This document shows positions 50,700-60,539 of a DNA stretch of 64,000 bases, piece after piece; positions within the stretch are counted from its first letter, which is position 1, and every line of letters starts with the position of its first letter. Under the pieces are notes generated by a model, which was not told the DNA's origin, searched no databases, and worked only from the letters and a program-made list of their open reading frames with translations. This DNA is from Symbiodinium natans. Lineage: Eukaryota; Sar; Dinophyceae; Suessiales; Symbiodiniaceae. Position numbers and translations under genes: made by a program. The stretch spans positions 315,001 through 379,000 of the forward strand of contig CAJNDS010002101.1 of assembly GCA_905221605.1 (NCBI GenBank). The letters are read 5' to 3'.

Positions 50700-51060
50700 T
50701 GTGGCGTTGAAGCCCTCACATGGGCACCCTAGGTCTTGGGCCAGTCTTCTCCAATCTAAGTTCTCTGCATGTCTCCCAGTACCTCACTGCGGAGTTTATC
50801 GGCAGAAGGGAGAACCCGTTGCACTGGACGTGGTTGGAGAAATCGCCTGTCCATCTGCCAAGGCCGGCGGTACGCTAGGCCCTCGTCGCCTCATCTCATG
50901 TTGTCCAGCTTGGCATTCGGGTGGTTCGAATGCATTTCAACCTTTGTCAGCAAAAACCTCGCGATGCTGGTCCTGCTGGTGTCGCTCCAAGTGGTTCTGA
51001 GGTTGCTGGCACAGGCTGGATTGTCAAAAGGCCCCCCGAAAGGGAACCTAATTTAGAGAA
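50700..51060. CDS. Coding-like segment, strand unresolved
   Basis: Longest non-repeat island of this part. Plus strand contains a hydrophobic stretch, NLAMLVLLVSLQVVLRLLAQ. Minus strand reads SIARFLLTKVEMHSNHPNAK after CACCAGCAG|G. No clear product. Confidence 0.33.
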
Positions 51061-51287
51061 CCCGAAACCTTAAGGTTCTATGGAGTCCGGGAATGCTGGT
51101 CCTGGTCGACATCCCCTGCAGCATGCGTAGCACGTTTCCCGACTAGATGATCCGAAGCCCATCAGGCTGTATGAGGCCTAAAGCCTGAACACTAGACCCG
51201 AGAAGAACCTTAAACCCTAAACCCTAAACCCTATACCCTATACCCTGAACCCTAAACCCGAACCTTAAGTCCTAAACGCCCCAAGAC

Positions 51288-51354
51288 AATGTCGCCGCCA
51301 ACTCGTCCACACTTCAATCTGAGTGCTGCGCCCGACTCGTCCATGTCGAGCATC
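51288..51354 (-). CDS. Exon-like island with a possible degenerate EF-hand half-loop
   Basis: Minus strand: GGACTGCGCCAG|G acceptor, one base plus 22 codons MLDMDESGAALRLKCGRVGG then DI, donor |GTCTTG. DMDESG matches positions 1-6 of an EF-hand calcium loop, but the hydrophobic position 8 and Glu 12 are missing. Followed and preceded by CCCTAAA arrays. Confidence 0.45.
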
Positions 51355-51799
51355 CTGGCGCAGTCCCCCAAACCCTAAACCCTAAACCCAAAAACCCAAA
51401 AACCCTAAAACCCTAAAACCCTAAACCCTAAACCTCTCTAACCCTCTCTGAACTCTACACCCTGAGCCCCCCCCCCCCTACCCTGTTACACCCTGAGCGC
51501 CCCAAAATGAACCCCATGAGCCCTGAACACTGCAGGACTCCGTCTTCCAGCGTTTGGGGTTTAGGGTGGAGGCTGTAGGGTGCAGGGTTTAGGATTTCTA
51601 TAGGGTTTCGGGTATCGACTTTAGCCCCGGTCGTGCCGGAAGGGCAATTTTTTCGGTAGTTGAGGTTCAGGGCTCGGGGTTCGGATGCTTATCAGGGAAA
51701 GATTCCGAAGCCGCAGCGTTTAGGGAACTCGAGCTTCGGGGTGGACATACCTGCCCTAGACATGTTCCTTACCACTTTCTGTCTCCAATTCATAGCACT

Positions 51800-52400
51800 T
51801 GGTACATTCCCCTTATGTAATTACTATTTTGCTTGAGAGCCCCCTAAAAACATACACATTCTTCCAAACTTTCTGCGGATACTTTTCTTGCTTTTTTAGA
51901 ACTTGTAACTGGCCCTGGCTTATGAATCTAATTATAGCCCGTCAGCCAGCCACTGAACCTGCAAGCAATGACTTACCTAGACCCCCAATTCCTATTTCTG
52001 TTTGGGGCTCCTCCGAAAACGGCCAAGTGACGCTGCGTGGGCACACAAGTACCCGAACATTAGCCGATGCGCAAACTCCGCCACATTGTCGCAGGTTACT
52101 CCGCCTGCTGCGGCCTGGAAGCTGATGATCCCTCCCAGCATAAGCCCATCCGGCGATGTGGACAGGTCCCAGTTCGAGGCATCATCGGTATGAATGGGAT
52201 CCTCTCAATCTTCGTGCAGTTTCGTCAGCCTTTGAAAAGCCCATCATCGTGGTGGCCGACTCCAATTCCGCTGCAGGGCGTTCCCTCGTCGTCCCTTTGA
52301 GACAAACGAATACTGTTCTTGGAGACGGAAAGGAAAAGCTGGCGACAAGCCAGGTTGTCTGAGAACAGTAAACTGCAAACTGCACCATTGCTGGGCTACT
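51800..52400. CDS. Non-repetitive segment, possible gene fragment
   Basis: About 600 bp without telomeric repeat. Open frames overlap on both strands, e.g. plus FEKPIIVVADSNSAAGRSLV (52230-52360) and minus TVFVCLKGTTRERPAAELES. Nothing recognised and no spliced model preferred. Confidence 0.3.
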
Positions 52401-52929
52401 CTTCAAAAATGACAATTTTTGTTCCTTATTGACATTGGGCTTAAGTATTCATACATATAAAATGATTCTCCATGATGACCCAACAAAGGTACAAGGGTTG
52501 GGGTCCTCGAGCTGGGTCTTTGCTATGGGGGGGAGGAGATGAAGCCGTACTTCGGGGGTTTGAGGGATGAAATTCGAGGGTTTGGGGTCTAGGGTTTAGG
52601 GATGAAGAGGTGCAAATTGCTTATGAAGAGGTGCCTCCATAGGAAAAGGCAAAATCCAAAGCACAACCCAGTGAGCCCTAAACCCTAAACCCTGAGCCCT
52701 GAGCCCTAAGCCCTAAACCCGAAGTCAAACCCCCAGGCCTGTAGAAGGACTCAGGCGTGATCGAGCGGTACCTGATGCAGGCCCTAAACCCGAAACCCTA
52801 GGCTTGGGGCCCTCCGCTTGGGTTTAGCGTTTAAGGGGTTGGTAACTTAGGTCTAGGGTTTGGGGTGTAAGATTGGGCTGCTTCCATTCTCCAGGGCAGG
52901 AACCTCGCAAACCTTCCGAAACTCCTTAC

Positions 52930-52976
52930 AAGTTCTGATCGCGCATAGAGGAACTCGACATCCCCGACCGTTAACC
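52930..52976 (-). CDS. 47-nt exon-like island
   Basis: Minus strand: CTCTGCGGTTCAG|GG acceptor and GAACTT|GTAAGG donor, both close to consensus; LTVGDVEFLYARSEL. Confidence 0.5.
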
Positions 52977-53077
52977 CTGAACCGCAGAGTAGCACTTCAG
53001 AAGACTCCGAACACGAAACCCAAACACAAACCTTAAACCACATGCGCGAACTACACCCTGAACCCTGAACCCTGGCC

Positions 53078-53135
53078 CTAAACCCTAAACCCTAAACCCT
53101 AAACGCTAAACCCTAAACCCTAAACCCTAAACCCT
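53078..53135 (-). repeat. CCCTAAA array
   Basis: Eight units. Confidence 0.95.
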
Positions 53136-53136
53136 A

Positions 53137-53193
53137 AGCTCTCCGAGGGCCGGACTCCATGTTCGCAATCATGTCCCCGAAGAACAAGAAGGC
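53137..53193 (-). CDS. 57-nt exon-like island
   Basis: Minus strand: CTAAGTGCCAG|GCC acceptor, AFLFFGDMIANMESGPRRA, then TAG formed by the first telomeric unit (GCTTAGGG), or a GTTTAGGG donor. Confidence 0.42.
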
Positions 53194-53562
53194 CTGGCAC
53201 TTAGTTTTGAGGGAGTGGGGGTTTAGTAGGGTCTCGGGTTTAGGGCTTGGGGTTTAGGGGTATAGGGTTTGGGGCCTAGGGCCTAGGGCTTGAGGTTTGA
53301 TTGGGGCTGAGGGTGTAGGGTCAAACCCGATATTAGGGGCGCCTTATTGGGGTCCTGAGTAGCAGGGGATCCTTCTATTTGGGGGTAACCGCTACCACCC
53401 TCAACCCGTTCCGTCAAAAGTTACCCACAGGGCCCTATGTCACAAAAAAAGGTGGGTTAATTGGAGTATGTTTCGTTTAGGGCCCATAGATCTTTTGCCA
53501 GAAACCCCAAACCCTATGTCAAACCTACTCCAGGGCACTAGTAGAACACGCAGAGAAATCCA

Positions 53563-54039
53563 TCAGAGCTCGAGTGGCGCAGGCCTTTTGTTTAGGGTTT
53601 TGGGTTTAGGGTTAGTTAGAAGGTTTAGGTTTAGAAGACTTTGGGCTAGAAATCGGAGGCGGCTGGTGAAAACTTCCACCAAGTAACAAAGTTGAGTGTT
53701 TTCGGTGCGCCAGCCCTCGTCTGCAGCCCAATCTGGCCCAGGATGGAGCCCCACTCCGGCCCAGGATGGCCCTTGCCAGGACACCGGCCGGTCTGGCCCA
53801 AAATGGCCCTTGCCAAGACGGATGCACTTGCCAAAATCGATCCACTGTTGTCCGAGGATGACCTCCCAGACCAGCTGCTCCCGGAAGTCAACTGCTTCGC
53901 GGGGGCCAGGGACCACGAGCCTCGATGCCGTTTCGGGCCCCGGCGGTCGCCAATCTGATGGTCGATCGTTGCGTTCTTTCTGGCAGTGAATATGCAGGTG
54001 AAGGTGTATGAAACCCCCTATACTATAAACCCTAAACAC
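53563..54039 (-). CDS. Coding-like segment, longest open frame outside satellites
   Basis: 158 codons open on the minus strand, e.g. REAVDFREQLVWEVILGQQW then IDFGKCIRLGKGHFG; both termini include telomere-derived residues. The plus strand is also open with SEDDLPDQLLPEVNCFAGAR. Internal GGCCCAGGATGG-type near-repeats. Not recognised. Confidence 0.33.
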   Translation of the reverse strand: MFRVYSIGGFIHLHLHIHCQKERNDRPSDWRPPGPETASRLVVPGPREAVDFREQLVWEVILGQQWIDFGKCIRLGKGHFGPDRPVSWQGPSWAGVGLHPGPDWAADEGWRTENTQLCYLVEVFTSRLRFLAQSLLNLNLLTNPKPKTLNKRPAPLEL

Positions 54040-54190
54040 TAAACCCTAAACCCTAAACCCTTGTGCTATGGAGCCGGAGGTAGCAGGGATCCAAACGCAA
54101 CAGCCCAAGCTTGGACCAAAGCGGGGCGGGCTTAAAAGAATTTCTCCCTCATACTCGAGGGAGCAACCGGGATAGACCTCACCAGGAGTC

Positions 54191-54475
54191 TTAGGGTAGC
54201 CACATGGTACCTAAGTATGTGGGCCCTTAAATGGGGACCCCTTATAAATTCTGGTGGCTGGTTCTTAATCAGTGGGGAATGAGGGAATGAGGGCCCTATA
54301 TGTACTGTTTAAGGGATTTTATAGGGTACCTCATTCCCTCATTCCCCACTAAGAGGGGGGGGGCGGGGGGGGGCTACACAACCCGAGGGCCATACTTCAC
54401 AACCCTTTTCAAGAAGGTAAGGGACCATCTTCAGGGCCCCATAGAAGGAGGTCCAGGGATGAGCTGCAAGGGTAG
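54191..54475 (+). mobile_element. Family E element carrying a nested family F element
   Basis: TTAGGGTAGCCACATGGTAC left and AGGGACCATCTTCAGGGCCC right, interrupted at 54257-54353. Confidence 0.82.
54257..54353 (+). mobile_element. Nested family F element
   Basis: GCTGGTTCTTAATCAGTGGG left, CCTCATTCCCCACTAAGA right, followed by a G-rich run. Confidence 0.82.
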
Positions 54476-54608
54476 GGTTTAGGTTTAGGGTTTAGGGTTT
54501 AGGGTTTAGGGTTTAGGGTTTAGGGTTTAGGGTTTAGGGTTTAGGGTTTAGGGTTTAGGGTTTAGGGTTTGGGGTTTGGGGTTTAGGGTTTAGGGTTTAG
54601 GGTTTAGC
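54474..54608 (+). repeat. TTTAGGG array
   Basis: About 18 units. Confidence 0.96.
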
Positions 54609-54922
54609 GTTCGGGGTGTAAGGTCTAGAATCAAACAATCATCACATGTCGTGTTTTGTACGGGGGGAGCTGGGTGTAGGGTTTAGGATTTTAGGTTTTT
54701 AGGGGGGAGAGGTTCTCTATTATGGCCCCCAAACAGGCCAAGAAGTTCCTAGTTCTTAGAAGGGAATTATGTTTGGGTTAGGGTTTAAGATTTAAGTACC
54801 CCAGGCTTAAATAGAGCAGTTGCTGACCCAAATCCCTAGCGACGAAAGCATCAAATGTGCAAGAGGAATTACATTGCAAGTACCCTAAACGCCAAACCCT
54901 AAACCCTAACAACTTAACCCCC

Positions 54923-54999
54923 ACTCAAAGAGTGCCGGGTGAACGCTGGATTCGGCTTGGCTCATCTTGGACAGGTCCTTGAGGAAGCAGTTGCGGGCC
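54923..54999 (-). CDS. Exon-like island, about 25 codons
   Basis: Minus strand: CGCCTGACGACAG|G acceptor, ARNCFLKDLSKMSQAESSVH then PALFEWG; 3' limit uncertain, stop at about 54910. Confidence 0.47.
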
Positions 55000-55148
55000 C
55001 TGTCGTCAGGCGTGCGAAGAAGATACCCCCCCCCCCGGTTTAGGAATGGTAGAGTTTCGGTTTAAGCTGAGGGTTTGGGGTAGCGGGTCCATAGGGAGTT
55101 GATGCATGAAACATCAGTGGTTCTGGAGCTTGGGTCCTTGCGTACTTG

Positions 55149-55226
55149 TTATTTTATCATCGCTGTCATAGCTTTAATAGCTCCAACGTTCTCCCCATTA
55201 GGCCAACCGCCCTGAAGCGCCCACAC
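55149..55226 (-). CDS. Exon-like island, possibly terminal
   Basis: Minus strand: GGCTCAGGTTGCAG|GTG acceptor, 25 codons VWALQGGWPNGENVGAIKAM then TAMIK, followed by TAA. Could be a last exon. Confidence 0.45.
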   Translation of the reverse strand: MWALQGGWPNGENVGAIKAMTAMIK

Positions 55227-55843
55227 CTGCAACCTGAGCCTGCTCAAGTCATAGAGTCTCCATGAGGTTTTGCGGTACCCACAAAGCCCGCAAACCCAAC
55301 AAACTCAACAAACCCTAAACCCTAGACCCTAAACCCTAAACCCGACACCCTAAACCCTAAACCCTAAACCCTAAACCCTACACCCGACACCCTACACCCT
55401 GCACCTAACAACAGAAAACCAAAAGCCCATAAGCCCTTCAGTGTGGCTTCGGGGCCCAACTCAGGTTCAGGGCTTCAAGGCTGTAGAGCGCCCTCGTCTC
55501 AGGATGATTGCAATAGCCCTAAACCCTAAACCTAAATCCTAAACCGTGAGGTCTGCGCCCTCAATGGGGGAGCCTTTTATCGCCGGCTGTGTGCAGGGCC
55601 TTAGAGGCAGCTAGTAGGTAGTTGGAAAGGCGGCAACGTGGGACCCTCAAACCTTAATGCCGTAAACTTCACACCTTAAGAACCCAAACCCCTAAGCCCA
55701 GAAAATCCCTTGAATTCCTTAAACCCCTTACATCCCTTTAATCCTTAATCCCTAATTCCTCCTCATGCCACCCTACACCCTGCACCCTACACCCTAAACC
55801 CTAAACCCTAAACCCTAAACCCAAGCCCGCCGCGGCCTGCTAC

Positions 55844-55909
55844 GCGACTCCTTGGCTCGGCGGGCGGCCACCATGGCCGTCTCCAAGGTGGTGAACTCGA
55901 TAGCCTGGG
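55844..55909 (-). CDS. 66-nt exon-like island
   Basis: Minus strand: TACTCCAACTTGCGCAG| acceptor, QAIEFTTLETAMVAARRAKE then S, donor C|GTAGCA. Helical, Ala-rich. The plus strand is open too. Confidence 0.47.
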
Positions 55910-56342
55910 CTGCGCAAGTTGGAGTAGGTGAGGTGTGGTAGGGCTTAGGGTTTAGGGTTTAGGGTTTAGGGTTTAGAAATTAGAGTTTAGGGTTTAGGGT
56001 TGAGGGGTTTCCTGGGTTTAGGGTTTAGGAGTTTGTTTTTTAGGGTTAGAGTAAGTCCTGCCAGCCCTGAACCCCAGGGTTCAGCGAAGTCGTCTGCAGA
56101 AGTCAGCTTCTCGAACAGGTCACACCCAAAGCAGGGATCCCGCAAGCCCAATTTGTTACGGTTTGGCGGGAAGCTTAGGGCTTTCGGGGGGGGGGGGGGG
56201 GTTAGCGCTTTTCGGGTTTTGTGGGGTTTATAGGGCTTAGGGTTTAGGGTTTAGGGGACAGAGGAGGTGGATGGGGAAGATTTTGAGGGGGTGTTGGGAT
56301 TAGGTCTGAAGGGGTTGAGGGCTCAGGGTTTTGGGCCTTTCA

Positions 56343-56415
56343 GGTTGGGATGTTCCCCCTTATACTAGCAGTCCTTAGTGGGGATTATAGTACCCCCTAG
56401 TATAATCCCTATTGG
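56343..56415 (+). mobile_element. Family D element, right end lost
   Basis: TTGGGATGTTCCCCCTTATA to AATCCCTATTGGGG, then telomeric repeat. Confidence 0.8.
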
Positions 56416-56582
56416 GGTGGATAGGGTTTAGGGTTAGGGCTTCAGGAGGCACCGAGCCCTCATTTCTTGCTGCAGCCCATTCTCAGCATTGACCCAAGCC
56501 TCTTGACCGGCCCAAAGCAGGAGGAATGGGAGCTTTCATTCCCACTTCCTTGTTGATTTGCCTGGCCGGCACCCTGCTCGAC

Positions 56583-56709
56583 CTGAAACATGGATTTTCT
56601 TCTGGAAGCGCACGAAGCGCAGCCCGTGGGCTGTTAGTGACTGTGAGACATCGGCGTCGAAGGCCGGCAACGACATTGAAGCATGTCGGCTTCAGGGAGG
56701 CGGCCTCAC
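56583..56709 (-). CDS. 127-nt exon-like island
   Basis: Minus strand: TTTCTGTTAGCCCAAG|G acceptor with pyrimidine tract, 41 codons EAASLKPTCFNVVAGLRRRC then LTVTNSPRAALRALPEENPC, donor CAG|GTCGAG. Confidence 0.48.
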
Positions 56710-56787
56710 CTTGGGCTAACAGAAAGCAAAGTTTAGGATTCAGGGTTCAGGGTTCAGGGTTTAGGGTTTAAGGCTTAGGGTTTAGGA

Positions 56788-56808
56788 CGCACACACACAC
56801 ACACACAT
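56788..56808. repeat. (CA)n microsatellite
   Basis: About ten CA units. Confidence 0.95.
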
Positions 56809-57242
56809 CCTAAACTCTCCGTACACCAGGGGTTCCTCCTTGTCTTGCTACCTAGCTGGGCTCTAGAGTCGCACACTTTACCTCATTGCCTTCTGGTTTC
56901 CTAACAGCATGTAAGTAACACTGGTTGTAGGGGGGTACTTCAAAGCCCAGTAACACGAAGCCCTAAACTCTACTGTCTGAAACCCCCAAACCCCAAACCC
57001 CAAACCCTAAACCCTAAACCCTACACCCTAAACCCTAAGCCCTAAACCCTGGCCATAAACCCTAAACCCTGGCCCTGAAACCTATATCCTAAATCCCTTT
57101 ACTTGACCCCAAATCCTGACCCGGTAAGCCCCCAAGCCTAAGACTCCAAAACCCTGAGCCCAAATAATCCCAACTCCAGGTCGACTCGAAAGAACATGCC
57201 GCCCCCCCCCCCCCCCCCCCCATCATGCTAGAGAAACCGCAA

Positions 57243-57550
57243 GGTTTAGGGTTTAGGGTTTAGAGCTTAGGGTTGAGGGTTTAGGGCTAAGGTTTGCGGT
57301 TTAGGGTTAGGGTTGAGGGTTGAGGGTTGAGGGCTTAGGGCTTAGGGATTCGGAGTCTGCCCAGGAGCACCGGCACCGGGCTTGGCGACCAGCAGGCCTT
57401 GGACCATGGTTGTTTAGGGTTTAGGGTTTAGGGCTAGGGTTTAGGGTTTAGGGTTTAGGGTTCAGGGTTCAGGGTTCAGGGTTCAGGGTTCAGGGTTTAG
57501 GGTTTAGGGCTAGGGTTTAGGTTTAGGGCTTGGGGTTTAGGGTTCAGTGG
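57243..57550 (+). repeat. Degenerate TTTAGGG/TTCAGGG arrays
   Basis: About 30 units, including five TTCAGGG in a row (57465-57495). A 55-bp GC-rich island at 57357-57412 reads TMVQGLLVAKPGAGAPGQ on the minus strand. Confidence 0.9.
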
Positions 57551-57624
57551 GGTTTAGGGCTTCGGGTTTCGGGCTTTGGGGTTGCTTTCAATCAGAGACG
57601 TGATTCAGGACCGGGCCTCGCTCC

Positions 57625-57728
57625 CACCCTAAACCCTAAACCCTAAACCCTAAACCCTAAACCCTAAACCCTAAACCCTAAACCCTAAACCCTAAACCCT
57701 AAACCCTAAACCCTAAACCCTAAACCCG
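57625..57728 (-). repeat. CCCTAAA array
   Basis: 15 perfect units. Confidence 0.97.
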
Positions 57729-57739
57729 AACTCCATAGA

Positions 57740-57895
57740 ACCCAAGGCCCCACACCTCAGAACCAGAAGGGTCAGGTACCATTCTAAGGCACCATGTGTG
57801 TCTCCCCGGAGAAAAAACCCGGAACAATCGAACAACCTTACCTCTCCAATGAGGGAAAACCCAACTCGACCCAGGAGATGCCAGCAGGAAAACAA
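57740..57895 (-). CDS. Coding-like segment with a strong donor
   Basis: Minus strand CWHLLGRVGFSLIGE up to GAGAG|GTAAGG; no clear acceptor. Outward arrays on both sides. Confidence 0.3.
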
Positions 57896-57960
57896 CGGCG
57901 CAGGGTTTAGGGTTTTAGGGTTTAGGGTTTAGGGTTTAGGGCCAAGGGCTTAGGGTTTAG

Positions 57961-58022
57961 GGATTATAAGGGAACCCTAACCCTGAAAAAGGGAAATATA
58001 AGGGCCTACTCCGGGTCCTAGC
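57961..58022 (+). mobile_element. Family C element, right half only
   Basis: GGATTATAAGGGAACCCTAA to CTACTCCGGGTCCTAG; left half replaced by TTTAGGG array. Confidence 0.8.
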
Positions 58023-58269
58023 CAAACAATTTAACCCTCTACTACCCAATCCTTCGATGGCTAGGAAAATCTCGGCTGACAAGAAGAAGGTTGGCGCCGC
58101 TAAGGTGCTTTAATTGGGGTTTAGGGTTCAAGGTTTAGGGTTTAGGGTTTAGGGTTTAGGGTTGAGGAAGTTCGGGCGTTTTGGGTTTAGGGTGTGAAGA
58201 TTGAGGGATTTGAGCGTGCTGGGCCCTGATTATATAAAACAGTCAAAGCGGGGCTTCTTTGCCGCTGAC

Positions 58270-58306
58270 CTGCCAGCGTGTCGATGTCGTCGCGCGTAGG
58301 CGCGTC
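58270..58306 (-). CDS. 37-nt exon-like island
   Basis: Minus strand: AACCGCCGCAAG|GAC, DAPTRDDIDTLA, donor G|GTCAGC. Confidence 0.38.
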
Positions 58307-58541
58307 CTTGCGGCGGTTAGGGTTTAGTGTTTAGTATTTAGGGTTTAAGGTTCAGGGTCTAGGCTTGTGAGAGTGAGAGCGAGGGCAGAAGAAAGTGTAA
58401 ATGAGGGTGAAGCTGAGGGCACTTGGGGTGAAAGGGGTGACGGCGAGGGTGAAGCTTGCAAATTAGGGTTTCGGGATTAGGTTTGTTTTTTGGGTTTGGG
58501 GTTTAGGGGGTTCAGGGTTTAGGGGGTTCAGGGATCAGGAC

Positions 58542-58580
58542 CGCGTGCCGGGCATCGAGATCCTCCAGCTGGTTGTGCCA
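58542..58580 (-). CDS. 39-nt exon-like island
   Basis: Minus strand: GGCCGTTGTCGCGCAG| acceptor, WHNQLEDLDARHA, weak donor |GTCCTG. The plus strand also reads well (DRVPGIEILQLVVPLRDNGP). Confidence 0.35.
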
Positions 58581-58668
58581 CTGCGCGACAACGGCCCAAT
58601 GAGAAAACATTTACAAAACCCTAAACCCTAAACCCTAAACCCTAACCCCTAAACCGTACGGATCCCCG

Positions 58669-58857
58669 GGACCAAATGAACCCTAAAACGGTTTTATGGT
58701 TCATACACTTTCATAATCTACTTATGATGGGAATTAAGGGGTTTATGGTTCATGCACTTTGAGAATCAACTTTGATAAGCCCTAAACCCTAAACCCTAAA
58801 TTGTAGCAATATAGGGTATATGACCCCAAACTTAGGGTTCATTTGGTCTCCATGGTC
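58669..58857 (+). mobile_element. Hairpin element (family P) with internal CCCTAAA array
   Basis: GGACCAAATGAACCCTAAA left and TTAGGGTTCATTTGGTCTCC right; inside, a TTATGGTTCATACACTTT-type repeat occurs twice, followed by telomeric units. Confidence 0.75.
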
Positions 58858-58942
58858 CCTTGTGTTTCGGCATCGAGAAAGAAGCCCTATAACTCCATGT
58901 ATACCTAAACAAGAATACTTGCGCCTGAAAGTACCTTCTATA

Positions 58943-59053
58943 CCTACCTCTGGAGTAGACCCAGAAAAAAAGCATATACTTTTTTCGGTATAAGTAGCTA
59001 TAATGGGAACCCAAAACCAAAAAAGCATGAAAGTATAGTACTCCAAAGCCCAG
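58943..59053 (+). mobile_element. Family B element with TATA duplication, inside an A-like element
   Basis: CCTACCTCTGGAGTAGACCC to CTCCAAAGCCCAG, flanked by TATA on both sides. The surrounding sequence (CTTGCGCCTGAAAGTACCTT and AGAGACTGTAGGGCCCATG) resembles the middle of family A. Confidence 0.87.
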
Positions 59054-59093
59054 TATATAGAGACTGTAGGGCCCATGAACAAAAAAAACACTA

Positions 59094-59135
59094 GGGTTTA
59101 GGGTTTAGGGTTTAGGGTTTAGGGTTTAGGGTACC
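59094..59135 (+). repeat. TTTAGGG array
   Basis: Six units. Confidence 0.95.
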
Positions 59136-59319
59136 CTTTTTGCTTAAAGGGGTTTGTAAGGGACCCTAAAGCCCCCCCAAGGGAAGGTGAGAATGGAAGG
59201 CAAGTGAGGGCGAAGTTGCAAGCGAGGGAAAAGTTTCCGTGCGTGCGCGCGGGGCGCCTTTGAAGTTCAACGTCTCGAACTTGGGTTGTTGTTTAGGGCT
59301 TAGGGTTTAGGGTACTCCA

Positions 59320-59980
59320 AACGCTCCAGCTCGGGAAGCTCGCACACTCAGGGTCGTTGCAAGCTCTCAAACTCACGAACTCGAACGGGAGTCAAACTGA
59401 CAACATCTCAAACTAAAAGCCCATCAAGTTTGGAAACTTTCGAACGCCGGCCACGCCGCGACTGTCTCAGGACTTCGAAATCCAACCTCAGAACAGTCAA
59501 TCTCTGAAGATCTCGAACGCGGCCGCGTTCGAACTTTCGAGTTCGAAAGGGTTTGATCTCTCAAGCCCGCAACCTCGGCTCCGTCGAACTTCTTCAAACA
59601 TTGGAAGTCTTTTCCAAACTCGGAGGCCCAAACTTAGTTGCCCAATACCCTGGCCCAGAAAAGTTTAAACTGTTCTTTTAGTAAGGGTTTAGTATACCCT
59701 AAGAGTTTAAAGTTCACCTATTGGGCTCCTAAGCAAAAGCTCGAGATTGAGTTTCAGAAACCGCCGCTCGAGCTCGAAGGCTTAACTTTTCGAGCTTGTG
59801 AACCTTGAAGTGGCCTGGAAACTTGGAGTTGCCGAAGCTGCTTACACACGCGTAATCTCAGGTCTATGCCCTAAGCCCTATGGAGCTGGAACCTTCGACA
59901 AATTTCGAACTCCAAACTCTCCGACCGAGACTTTCGGGCTCGAGACTCTGGGACTTCTCCAAGCCACGACTTCGAAACTG
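59320..59980. repeat. TTCGAA/CTCGAAC-rich segment
   Basis: TCGAAC, CTCGAA and CTTCGAA words recur every 10-40 bases; no telomeric repeat inside. Interrupted by a hairpin element at 59637-59735. No good exon reading. Confidence 0.75.
59637..59735 (+). mobile_element. Hairpin element (family T)
   Basis: GTTGCCCAATACCCTGGCCC left, CACCTATTGGGCTCCTAAG right, AGTTTAAACTG and GAGTTTAAAGTT inside. Confidence 0.65.
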
Positions 59981-60340
59981 GGGTTTAGGGTTTAGGGTTT
60001 AGGGTTCGGGGTGTCGTGCTCTTCACCAAGAAGAACACCCTGAGAGTCCAGCCAAGTCTCTACTACTTAATTAGGATTTTAGGGCTTTAGCGACCAAAAC
60101 AACCATAGTCTGGAGGGCTGTTTCGGCCCCCAAGAACCACAAATGCAGGGCATATGGGCCGTTGGGAAAGGTCCGGTAAGGCTTCCTCCACGTTACGCCT
60201 TGAAGCCTCTGAACCAACGCTTGAGTGCTAGGGTCCTGGGTTTAGGGCTTGGGTTTTGGGTATCCTGTGCAGGGTTCAGGGCTAAGTTACAGGTCTCAGA
60301 TTATAGACTTCAAGTGCATGTTTGTTGCATATATTATATA

Positions 60341-60407
60341 CGTATATATATATATATAAGTAGATGCGTAGATATAAGCATATATATATATGCTACCCCC
60401 CCCCCCA
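60341..60407 (+). repeat. (TA)n-GC-poly-C boundary repeat, left
   Basis: (AT)n GCTACCCCCCCCCCC followed by AGCGACCTACCCTTTTT; mirrored at 62528-62580. Confidence 0.9.
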
Positions 60408-60539
60408 GCGACCTACCCTTTTTAGGCCTTTTTAGGCCTTTCTAACAAAAAATGACAAAGAAGGCCCAAAAGTCGCGTAGTTAATCACCAGGTAATGAAG
60501 GACAGTTACTGGGACACCCACCTCACAGACCCCGATAAG

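Noticed and set aside
53563-54039. Assignment of the 158-codon frame to a retroelement
   Set aside because: No reverse transcriptase, integrase or zinc-knuckle motif seen; kept only as an unassigned coding-like segment.
60000-60445. 100-codon open frame around 60143-60445
   Set aside because: The second half is telomeric and (TA)n-derived; the first half is open on both strands with only a single donor (CCG|GTAAGG).
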